Positions 1 to 6,511 of a DNA stretch of 12,956 nucleotides are shown in pieces. The notes under the pieces were generated by a model. The model searched no databases. It had not been told where the DNA came from and saw only the letters and a list, made by a program, of their open reading frames with translations. The first letter of the stretch is position 1. The number at the start of each line of letters is the position of its first letter. Source of the stretch: an uncultured Bacteroidales bacterium (GTDB taxonomy: Bacteria; Bacteroidota; Bacteroidia; Bacteroidales; UBA932); contig CABQAB010000026.1 of NCBI GenBank assembly GCA_902461985.1, positions 1 through 12,956 on the forward strand, given 5' to 3'. The position numbers were made by a program, and so were the translations under genes.

Positions 1-741
1 CATGGTGCCGACGACTGCGCGAACCATATTCCTGAGAAACCTGTCCGCCCGTATCGTGAAGACTAAATAATTGCCGTCGTCAGGATAGCCGAGCATTTCG
101 ACATGGGACGGTTTCCAGTGGCTCCATTCTGCCTTGTACACGGTGCAGATGCTGGTCCTGTTGTTCCCTCCAGCCTTTTCGAAGCAGCTGAAATCGTGCT
201 CGCCCAACAGATGTGTGCAGGCTTCGTTCATCCTGTCCACGTCTAATTCCCACATACATCTCCAGGAATACTTTTCGCAGAACGGGTCCTTGGCCCTGTG
301 GAGGAAGTATCTGTACTCCCTCTCCTTTGCCGAGAACCGCGCGTGGAGCTGGCTGTCCGCCTCCGGCAGTCTGTCGTCCGTTTCCGACAAGATTCCGGCA
401 GAATGGGGCGGCGCAATATTCATAGGCCGTGAAAACGGTGTCCGAAACTCTTTTTCGGGGCAAATGTCATGAACCACAATGTCTTTGCATAGGATGGCAT
501 TGATTTTGTGAATGAAAAGAGGCTTTGTCTGCGGGAACGGCTGTTGCAGGTCACAGTGGCAAACATAGTTCACGGCATTCACGCCGGTGTCGGTCCTTCC
601 GGCTCCGGTGGTTTCGACAGGACAGCCTGCAAGTATGCCGAGAGCCCTCTCAAGTTCTCCCTGAACTGTCGCGGCGTTGTTCTGTTTCTGCCATCCGCTC
701 AGATTCGTTCCGCTGTAAGACAAAGTGATGATATACCTCAT
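1..741 (-). CDS. truA: tRNA pseudouridine(38-40) synthase TruA (3' end cut by window edge)
   Basis: TruA isomerises uridines 38-40 of the tRNA anticodon arm to pseudouridine in the cytoplasm. Reading from the ATG at 741 gives 247 residues open to position 1; the family usually has about 245-270, so roughly 40 residues including the end are missing. The N-terminus has the TruA pattern LSYSGTNLSGWQ (7-18). The catalytic motif GAGRTDTGV (46-54) puts the nucleophile at Asp51. HARFSAKEREYRYF (133-146) and RFLRNMVRAVVGT (234-246) match the family's later conserved blocks. Two oddities: about 32 extra residues lie between P95 and the HARF block, and the His that normally follows GRTDxGV is Asn55. 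The frame is continuous across the insertion. The gene is divergent from the Bat operon. Function is confident from family motifs; the effect of the insertion is unknown. Confidence 0.93.
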   Translation of the reverse strand, partial: MRYIITLSYSGTNLSGWQKQNNAATVQGELERALGILAGCPVETTGAGRTDTGVNAVNYVCHCDLQQPFPQTKPLFIHKINAILCKDIVVHDICPEKEFRTPFSRPMNIAPPHSAGILSETDDRLPEADSQLHARFSAKEREYRYFLHRAKDPFCEKYSWRCMWELDVDRMNEACTHLLGEHDFSCFEKAGGNNRTSICTVYKAEWSHWKPSHVEMLGYPDDGNYLVFTIRADRFLRNMVRAVVGTM

Positions 742-748
742 GGTCCCG

Positions 749-756
749 TAATTTTG
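749..756 (+). promoter_or_regulatory. Candidate Bat operon promoter, Bacteroidota -7 element
   Basis: TAATTTTG matches the TAnnTTTG consensus exactly and ends 22 bases before the MoxR start codon, predicting a start of transcription near 763 and a leader of about 16 bases. No clear -33 TTTG is visible at the expected distance, which falls within the truA start region. This is the only good consensus match upstream of the seven-gene run. Confidence 0.5.
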
Positions 757-758
757 GA

Positions 759-766
759 CAAAGTTA
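759..766 (-). promoter_or_regulatory. Candidate truA promoter, Bacteroidota -7 element
   Basis: Read on the minus strand the bases are TAACTTTG, an exact fit to the Bacteroidota -7 consensus TAnnTTTG. It lies 18 bases upstream of the truA start codon, so transcription would begin near 752 and leave a leader of about 11 bases. The -33 element is not convincing; the expected place falls inside the first codons of the MoxR gene. Confidence 0.45.
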
Positions 767-778
767 AAAATAATTATA

Positions 779-1771
779 ATGGACAGTGTAAATATCAAAG
801 AACTGAATGACCGTATCCAGCGCGAGAGTTCATTTGTGGACATACTTTCGATGGAAATGAACAAAGTCATTGTCGGTCAGAAGCAACTTGTCGAGAATCT
901 TCTTATCGGTCTTCTCGCAAACGGACATATTCTTCTCGAAGGTGTCCCTGGACTTGCAAAGACCTTGGCAATCAACACGCTCGCTTCAGCAGTGGGCGGG
1001 AAATTCAGCCGTATCCAGTTTACTCCGGACCTGCTCCCGGCAGATGTGCTCGGAACTATGATCTATTCCCAGAAATCGGAGCAGTTCCAGATCCGCAAGG
1101 GTCCGGTCTTCGCCAATTTCGTCCTTGCCGATGAAATCAACCGTTCCCCGGCCAAGGTCCAGTCCGCACTGTTGGAGGCTATGCAGGAACGACAGGTGAC
1201 AATAGGTGACGAGACTTTCCGCCTGCCTGAGCCTTTTCTCGTGATGGCGACCCAGAACCCTATCGAGCAGGAGGGTACCTATCCTCTCCCTGAGGCCCAG
1301 CTGGACCGTTTCATGCTCAAGGTCGTTGTGACCTATCCCAAGAAGGAAGAGGAAAAACTCATTCTCCGTATGAACAACAGCGGCGAGTTTCCAAAGGCGT
1401 CTCCGGTCCTGAAGCCTGAAGACATAATCAGGGCACGCGAAATAGTGCGCGAAGTCTATATGGACGAGAAAATCGAAAGGTATATAGTGGATCTGGTCTA
1501 TGCGACCAGGACTCCGGCGGAATATGGTCTGGAGAAGCTTTCCGGACTTATTTCCTATGGCGCATCGCCACGTGCCAGCATTTCCCTCGCTGCCGCTGCC
1601 AAAGCCTATGCTTTCATAAAGAGAAGAGGATATGTGATTCCTGAGGACGTGAGGGCCGTATGCTATGAAGTCCTCCGTCACAGGATAGGTCTTACCTACG
1701 AGGCAGAGGCCGAAAACGTCACCACCGACTCCATCATTGCAGATATAGTCAATGTTGTTGAAGTTCCTTAG
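779..1771 (+). CDS. MoxR-family AAA+ ATPase
   Basis: A cytoplasmic AAA+ ATPase of the MoxR type (330 aa, normal length). MoxR proteins are thought to act as chaperones that activate or assemble partner proteins carrying vWA domains. The Walker A motif is GVPGLAKT (55-62), Walker B is VLADEIN (115-121, Asp118/Glu119), sensor 1 is in MATQNP (Asn160), and the LPEAQLDRF block (170-178) carries the conserved Arg177. The C-terminal lid has the typical ISYGASPRAS stretch (259-268). The start at 779 has no Shine-Dalgarno sequence but an AT-rich leader, common in Bacteroidota. It is the first gene of the Bat operon, and 38 bases separate it from the DUF58 gene. Family assignment is firm; the exact substrate is inferred from the neighbours. 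Confidence 0.95.
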   Translation: MDSVNIKELNDRIQRESSFVDILSMEMNKVIVGQKQLVENLLIGLLANGHILLEGVPGLAKTLAINTLASAVGGKFSRIQFTPDLLPADVLGTMIYSQKSEQFQIRKGPVFANFVLADEINRSPAKVQSALLEAMQERQVTIGDETFRLPEPFLVMATQNPIEQEGTYPLPEAQLDRFMLKVVVTYPKKEEEKLILRMNNSGEFPKASPVLKPEDIIRAREIVREVYMDEKIERYIVDLVYATRTPAEYGLEKLSGLISYGASPRASISLAAAAKAYAFIKRRGYVIPEDVRAVCYEVLRHRIGLTYEAEAENVTTDSIIADIVNVVEVP

Positions 1772-1809
1772 CAGAGGAATTCCGGACTTGGGTTTTAGAG
1801 ACATTGATT

Positions 1810-2700
1810 ATGGCGGAAATGAATGAAACGGACCTTCTGAGAAAGGTCAGGAAAATAGAAATCAAGACCAAGGCTCTCTCGCATCAGATTTTTGCGGGAG
1901 AGTATCACTCTGCTTTCAAGGGCCGGGGCATGGCGTTCAGCGAGGTTAGGGAATACCAGTACGGAGATGATGTCAGGAATATGGACTGGAATGTGACCGC
2001 CCGCCTGAGAGCACCTTATGTCAAGGTTTTCGAAGAGGAGAGGGAACTTACGGTCGTGCTCCTGATTGATGCGAGCCGCTCCGGGCTTTTCGGAACTTCG
2101 GGAATGGTGAAAAGGGATATGATTGCCGAGATAGCGGCGGTTCTGTCCTTCTCTGCCATCAGCAACAACGACAAGGTGGGGGCCTTGTTCTTCAGCGACA
2201 AGGTCGAGAAGTTCATTCCTCCTAAAAAAGGCCGTTCACATCTGCTCCACATCATCCGCGAGGTTCTCGAATATGAACCGCAATCGACGGGGACGGACCT
2301 TTCGGAAGTGCTGCGCTATCTCACCAACGCGCTGAAGAAACGCTGCAACGCATTCGTGCTTTCGGATATGATCGATGCCGGCGCGGATGCCGTTCCACGT
2401 TACGAGGAAGCCCTGAAAGTCGCCGCCAACAGACATGACCTTTCGGTTGTGGAGGTTTACGACAAAAGGGAACAGACAATTCCGGACGTGGGACTTGTGA
2501 ACATCAAGGATTCTGAAAGCGGAAAGACGGCGTGGGTGGATACGGGCAGGAAAAAAGTCAGGGAAGCCTACGAAGAATGGTTCAGGGAACTGCGTTCCAA
2601 CGAGGACAAACTGCTCGTAAAGTACAATATAGACAGAGTGCGCGTGGCCGTGGACGAGGATTATGTCAAGGCACTCATGTCATTGTTCAGTCAAAGGTAG
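1810..2700 (+). CDS. DUF58 domain protein with vWA-like fold (MoxR partner)
   Basis: A soluble 296-residue protein with no membrane segment. The DUF58 hallmark (FSEVREYQYGDDVRNMDWN, residues 43-61) is followed by a vWA-like domain with an intact metal site: DASRS (Asp87, Ser89, Ser91), Thr162 in STGTD and Asp186 in VLSDM. DUF58 genes nearly always follow moxR in this kind of operon and the products are thought to bind each other. An in-frame TTG at 1804 could extend the protein by two residues. A second ATG at 1819 would start it at MNETDLL, which looks like the usual start of relatives; I chose the ATG at 1810, and the difference is three residues. Its stop is three bases before the next gene. 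Molecular function is unknown. Confidence 0.92.
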   Translation: MAEMNETDLLRKVRKIEIKTKALSHQIFAGEYHSAFKGRGMAFSEVREYQYGDDVRNMDWNVTARLRAPYVKVFEEERELTVVLLIDASRSGLFGTSGMVKRDMIAEIAAVLSFSAISNNDKVGALFFSDKVEKFIPPKKGRSHLLHIIREVLEYEPQSTGTDLSEVLRYLTNALKKRCNAFVLSDMIDAGADAVPRYEEALKVAANRHDLSVVEVYDKREQTIPDVGLVNIKDSESGKTAWVDTGRKKVREAYEEWFRELRSNEDKLLVKYNIDRVRVAVDEDYVKALMSLFSQR

Positions 2701-2703
2701 ATT

Positions 2704-3699
2704 ATGAGGAAATTCGTGATATTTCTGGTTTCGCTTTGTGCGGCCTTCCCGCTGTGCGCCCAGGCTCCGTTCCTGGAGCAGCTGCAGCCGAGGGACAGCA
2801 TACTCATCGCCGACCAGCTGCTCTATGGAATCAAGGCGGAGAACGTGCCCGAGGGGACGGTATGGTCCATGCCCCAGTACAAGGATACAATCTGCGCCGG
2901 GGTGGGAGTCATAACTCCCTGGGTCTGCGACACGCTCAAAGTCCACAAGCCGGGCAAGAAATCACCGGTAAAGAGCTATGATTTGAAGATTGCGACGGTC
3001 GTGACGAGTTTCAACGAGGGCGAGTACAGTCTTCCTCCACTTGAAGTCGTAAGGCAGAATCCTGACGGCAAGGTGGACAGCCTCCTGTTCGACAGCATAC
3101 GTTTCGAGGTCAAGACCATGCCTGTGGACACTGCGACCTTCCAGCCTCATGATATCAAGGACGTTGTCCATTATCCACTTACTGCAAGGGAAGTGGTCCC
3201 GTGGGTGCTCCTTGCATATCTCATCATAGCTGTTATTGTCGCAATCGTATGTCTTGTAATGATTTACAGAAAGAGGGCATCGGGAGGGGACGAAGTCCGC
3301 GAGCCGGCGCACATTACGGCTCTGCGGAAACTCGAATCCTACCGTGGAGACAAGCTCTGGGTTCCGGAAAAGCAGAAGCAGTTCTGGTCTGGAGTCACCG
3401 ACGTGTTGAGGGAATATATATCTTCCCGTTATGGCATAGGGGCTATGGAAATGACCACTTCAGAGATTTTCAATGAGTTGAAACCACAGTTCGATTCCGG
3501 AGATTCCGAAAAGAAGTTTCTCATAGACGAAGTCGAGACAATGTTCGTCACTGCAGATTTCATCAAATTCGCGAAGCACACGGCATCCGCTCAGGAAAAT
3601 GCCTCTGTGCTGCCTCTTGCGGTGAAGTTCGTGACGTCAACCTGCCAGACGGAAGCTGTCCTGGAGAATGAGGTTTCTGAAAACAAGGAGGAAAAGTGA
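2704..3699 (+). CDS. Single-pass membrane protein of the Bat operon (third gene, unnamed family)
   Basis: A 331-residue protein at the usual place between DUF58 and BatA in Bacteroidales Bat operons. It has a signal peptide (1-20, ending LCAQ), a periplasmic beta-rich region (about 21-160), one membrane helix (about 163-188) and a basic, then mixed-charge cytoplasmic tail (189-331). The tail (from ALRKLESY, about 206, to the ADFIKFA stretch, about 280) resembles the cytoplasmic domain of BatD further down the operon: ALRxL, an aromatic pair FW/FY, a [YF][IV] motif with [RK][YF] after it, and an FxxFA/FARYA block. The two proteins may therefore be distant paralogues with the same topology. Its stop TGA shares one base with the batA ATG (TGATG), with an SD-like AAGGAGGA inside its last codons. 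No specific biochemical role is known to me. Confidence 0.88.
   Translation: MRKFVIFLVSLCAAFPLCAQAPFLEQLQPRDSILIADQLLYGIKAENVPEGTVWSMPQYKDTICAGVGVITPWVCDTLKVHKPGKKSPVKSYDLKIATVVTSFNEGEYSLPPLEVVRQNPDGKVDSLLFDSIRFEVKTMPVDTATFQPHDIKDVVHYPLTAREVVPWVLLAYLIIAVIVAIVCLVMIYRKRASGGDEVREPAHITALRKLESYRGDKLWVPEKQKQFWSGVTDVLREYISSRYGIGAMEMTTSEIFNELKPQFDSGDSEKKFLIDEVETMFVTADFIKFAKHTASAQENASVLPLAVKFVTSTCQTEAVLENEVSENKEEK
3685..3692 (+). promoter_or_regulatory. Strong Shine-Dalgarno sequence for batA
   Basis: AAGGAGGA is an almost perfect anti-16S match, six bases before the ATG at 3699. It lies inside the last codons of the upstream gene. It favours ATG 3699 over the in-frame GTG at 3696. Such sequences are uncommon in Bacteroidota; most other genes in this window lack one. 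Confidence 0.6.
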
Positions 3700-4682
3700 T
3701 GTTTTTCGAATATCCTGATTTATTGTGGCTGTTGACGGTTCCGGCTCTCCTTGCACTGCTTTATGTGCTCAGGGAAGTTTTCGGGCGTACTCCTCATCTG
3801 CGTGTTTCGTCTTCCGTGCCTTATCTTGCCGGAGGCCATTCCGTAATGGAATATATCCGTCATCTGCCGTTCGTGCTGAGGCTTCTCGCCCTGACGATGA
3901 TAATCATAGCCATTTCCCGTCCGCGTTCTTCGGAGCAGATGGAAAAAGTGGACACGGAGGGTATAGATATAGTTTTAGCAATGGACGTGTCTACTTCGAT
4001 GCTTGCCCGGGACTTCGCTCCTGACCGTATAAGCGCGGCAAAGGACATAGCCATAGAATTCATATCCCAAAGGCCTTCAGACCGCATGGGAATAGTGGTT
4101 TTCGCCGGTGAATCCTTCACTCAATGCCCGCTGACGACTGACAGGGCGACTTTGATCAATCTGATGAAGGAAGTCAATACGGACCTTCTCGAGGACGGCA
4201 CTGCCATCGGCAACGGTCTTGCGACTGCAGTGGCGAGGATGAAAGACTCGGATGCCAAAAGCCGCGTGGTGATTCTTCTGACCGACGGTGTGAACAACCG
4301 GGGAGAGATTGCCCCCGAGACTGCCGCCGAAATCGCAAAAACTTACGGTGTCAGGGTATATACCATAGGTGTGGGGGCGAACGGCACTGCTCCGTATCCT
4401 GTGATGACTCCGTGGGGAACACAACTCCAGAATGTCAAGGTGGAGATTGACGAAAGCCTGCTCGGACGGATTGCCGAGGCCACCGGAGGCAAATATTTCA
4501 GGGCTACTGACAACACCAAGCTTGCCGAAATCTATTCGGAAATCAACCGTATGGAAAAGGCAAAGACCACCATTGACAGTTTCCCTGTATACAAGGAACT
4601 TTTCGGCACTTATGCTCTCGTAGCCCTTGCCGCACTTCTTCTGGAATTCCTGCTCAAAATATTCTTGCGTCGTCTTCCTTAG
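3699..4682 (+). CDS. batA: BatA, membrane-anchored vWA-domain protein
   Basis: A 327-residue protein with two N-terminal membrane helices (about 6-25 and 56-74), a vWA domain (about 88-275) and a C-terminal helix (about 301-321). The MIDAS metal site is complete: DVSTS (Asp96, Ser98, Ser100), Thr168 in DGTAIG and Asp196 in LLTDG. The segment between helices 1 and 2 and the very C-terminus are basic, so the vWA domain should face the periplasm. The start is ATG 3699, overlapping the previous stop by one base and preceded by a strong SD; a GTG directly before it is a less likely start. Fifty-one bases separate it from batB, the widest gap in the operon. BatA was named from the Bacteroides aerotolerance operon; no enzymatic activity is expected, rather metal-dependent protein binding. 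Confidence 0.93.
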   Translation: MFFEYPDLLWLLTVPALLALLYVLREVFGRTPHLRVSSSVPYLAGGHSVMEYIRHLPFVLRLLALTMIIIAISRPRSSEQMEKVDTEGIDIVLAMDVSTSMLARDFAPDRISAAKDIAIEFISQRPSDRMGIVVFAGESFTQCPLTTDRATLINLMKEVNTDLLEDGTAIGNGLATAVARMKDSDAKSRVVILLTDGVNNRGEIAPETAAEIAKTYGVRVYTIGVGANGTAPYPVMTPWGTQLQNVKVEIDESLLGRIAEATGGKYFRATDNTKLAEIYSEINRMEKAKTTIDSFPVYKELFGTYALVALAALLLEFLLKIFLRRLP

Positions 4683-4733
4683 TAATTCTTATTGATGCAG
4701 TTTAGTCTGTTTCATATTACGTAATTCTGAATC

Positions 4734-5750
4734 ATGTTATATTTCGCTGATATACAATATCTTTGGCTGCTTCTCTTGGTGCCGCTTTTCCCTTTGCTGC
4801 ATGCGCTTTCGCTGCGTCTGCGTAAAAAGAGAATACTTGCTTTCGGGGACAGGGAACTTGTCGGGCGTCTTATGCCTTCCTATTCCCGCGGACGAGGCTG
4901 GTGGAAGGTCGTGCTGTTCAGTATCGGATTCGCCTTTTTCGTCGTGGGCCTTTCCCGCCCGCTCATAGGCGCGAAACTCAAGGAGCATGAGACAAAAGGA
5001 GCGGAAGTGGTGATTGCGCTTGACGTGTCGAATTCGATGCTGGCGCAGGACTATTCCCCGAACAGGTTAGAGCGTGCGAAACTCGCCATTTCAAGGCTTG
5101 TGGACAAACTCAGGGATGACAGGATAGGACTTATAGTCTTTGCCGGGGATGCCTATGTGCAGTTGCCGGTGACCACTGACTATGTTTCCGCCAAAATGTT
5201 CCTGAGTTCGATTTCCACCGAATCCGTGCCTGTCCAGGGTACGTCGCTCGGCGCAGCCATAAGCACCGCCGCCCGCTCGTTCAGTGCGCAAAGCGAAAAA
5301 AGCCGTGCGATTATTGTGATTACTGACGGTGAGAATCACGAGGACGACCCTCTCGGGGCAGCCAAGGCCGCAGCCGGAACGGGCATACGCATATTTACCA
5401 TAGGGGTCGGTTCTCCAGAAGGCAAGCCTGTCCCCATGCCGGACGGCAGCCTGCTCAAGGACAACAATGGTGACATAGTGGTCTCCCGTCTGGACGAGGA
5501 GATTCTCAAACAAATCGCCGAAGCGGGTTCAGGGGCATATATCCGTGCAGGAAACACTGAATTCGGTCTGAATCCCATAATCGACGAAATCAGGAAAATG
5601 GAATCCGAGAAGTTCAACTCCATCGTTTTTGAGGAATATGATGAACAGTATATGTATTTCTTTGCTATAGCATTGATATTCTTTGTTCTGGAAAGTGTTA
5701 TCGGCTCCCGTAAATCCGGCCTGAGCCTGTTTGGAAAAGGAAGGAAATGA
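4734..5750 (+). CDS. batB: BatB, membrane-anchored vWA-domain protein
   Basis: A paralogue of BatA (338 aa) with the same plan: membrane helices at about 8-26 and 57-75, a vWA domain (about 90-285) and a C-terminal helix (about 305-323). The metal site is complete: DVSNS (Asp97, Ser99, Ser101), Thr170 in QGTSLG and Asp198 in ITDGE. The loop between helices 1 and 2 is very rich in Arg and Lys and the C-terminus ends in GKGRK, so both should be cytoplasmic and the vWA domain periplasmic. An SD-like AAGGAAGG within its last codons precedes batC, and the stop overlaps the batC start by four bases (ATGA). In this family BatA and BatB are thought to act together, probably as a heteromeric complex; that is inference here. 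Confidence 0.93.
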   Translation: MLYFADIQYLWLLLLVPLFPLLHALSLRLRKKRILAFGDRELVGRLMPSYSRGRGWWKVVLFSIGFAFFVVGLSRPLIGAKLKEHETKGAEVVIALDVSNSMLAQDYSPNRLERAKLAISRLVDKLRDDRIGLIVFAGDAYVQLPVTTDYVSAKMFLSSISTESVPVQGTSLGAAISTAARSFSAQSEKSRAIIVITDGENHEDDPLGAAKAAAGTGIRIFTIGVGSPEGKPVPMPDGSLLKDNNGDIVVSRLDEEILKQIAEAGSGAYIRAGNTEFGLNPIIDEIRKMESEKFNSIVFEEYDEQYMYFFAIALIFFVLESVIGSRKSGLSLFGKGRK

Positions 5751-6502
5751 AAATGAATTTGAAATATCTGCTTGTTTTGGGGATTATGGCGATCCCTTCG
5801 CTGCTGTCTGCCCAGACTGACAAACGGGAGGTAAGGAAAGGCAACAGGGAATACCGCAAAGGGGAATACAAGGAAGCTGAAATAGACTACCGCAAGGCTT
5901 TGGTGAAGGATTCGCTTTCGTTTGCAGCCAATTATAATCTCGGTTCCGTACTCTACCGTCAGAATGATGCCGAGGGTGCGTTGTCTGCTATGAAAAAGGT
6001 TGAGAACCAGGCTGTAGCGGCCGGATACGGGGCGGACTATTATTTCAACCTCGGAGATATGGCTCTGGCGAAAAAGGATTACAAGACGGCAGTCGAGGCT
6101 TTCGCCAAGTCGTTGATGATACGTCCGGAAGACCTTGATGCCAAGGAGAACTTCATCTACGCCCGCAAGATGCTGGAAAACCAGCAGCAGAATCAGCAGA
6201 ACCAGAATCAGGACCAGAACAATCAGGATCAGAATCAAGACAGGAACCAGGATAAGAATCAGGATCAGGACAGGAATGACGACAGTAACCAGGATCAGAA
6301 TCAAAACCGGGATGACCGGAACCAGGACCAGCATAAGAATCAGGAACAGGAGCAGCAGAGTCCTCAGGAGGCCAAAATAAGTCCGCAGGCAGCGCAGCAG
6401 ATGCTTCAGGCAATCCAGGCCCGGGAGAAAGAGACCCAGGACAAGGTAAACAGGGAAAAGGCGGCGGTGATGAAATCGCGTCAGAAAGAAAAAAATTGGT
6501 AA
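5747..6502 (+). CDS. batC: BatC, periplasmic TPR protein with Asn/Gln/Asp-rich tail
   Basis: A 251-residue exported protein. A signal peptide (1-23, ending LLSAQ) is followed by TPR repeats (about 27-140; consensus-like AANYNLGSVLYRQNDAEGA and YYFNLGDMALAKKDYKTA). Then comes a low-complexity tract of Asn, Gln and Asp with some Arg/Lys (145-205). The end is a conserved-looking charged helix, QQMLQAIQAREKETQDKV (217-234), which relatives also keep. TPRs bind other proteins, so BatC is probably a scaffold for the vWA proteins in the periplasm. The start ATG overlaps the batB stop; a second ATG at 5753 would drop two residues without changing the signal peptide. The gap to the next gene is nine bases. 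Confidence 0.9.
   Translation: MKMNLKYLLVLGIMAIPSLLSAQTDKREVRKGNREYRKGEYKEAEIDYRKALVKDSLSFAANYNLGSVLYRQNDAEGALSAMKKVENQAVAAGYGADYYFNLGDMALAKKDYKTAVEAFAKSLMIRPEDLDAKENFIYARKMLENQQQNQQNQNQDQNNQDQNQDRNQDKNQDQDRNDDSNQDQNQNRDDRNQDQHKNQEQEQQSPQEAKISPQAAQQMLQAIQAREKETQDKVNREKAAVMKSRQKEKNW
6179..6361 (+). repeat. Low-complexity hexamer-like repeat inside batC
   Basis: About 180 bases built almost only from CAG/CAA, AAT/AAC and GAT/GAC codons, recurring as short units such as AATCAGGATCAG and AACCAGGA. The units are degenerate rather than perfect. It codes for the Asn/Gln/Asp tract of BatC. Tracts like this can change length by slippage in steps that keep the frame when whole codons are lost or gained. 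Confidence 0.85.
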
Positions 6503-6511
6503 ATTCACGAT

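Noticed and set aside
80..463. A minus-strand ORF in another frame of truA, considered as a sign of a frameshift around the insertion
   Set aside because: The TruA motifs on both sides of the insertion are in one continuous frame, and the alternative frame shows no TruA-like sequence.
986..1804. A 272-codon minus-strand ORF antisense to the MoxR gene
   Set aside because: It has no recognisable domain and lies wholly opposite a gene with complete AAA+ motifs.
4722..4729. TAATTCTG before batB as an internal promoter
   Set aside because: One mismatch to the -7 consensus, and the predicted transcription start would fall just inside the batB start codon.
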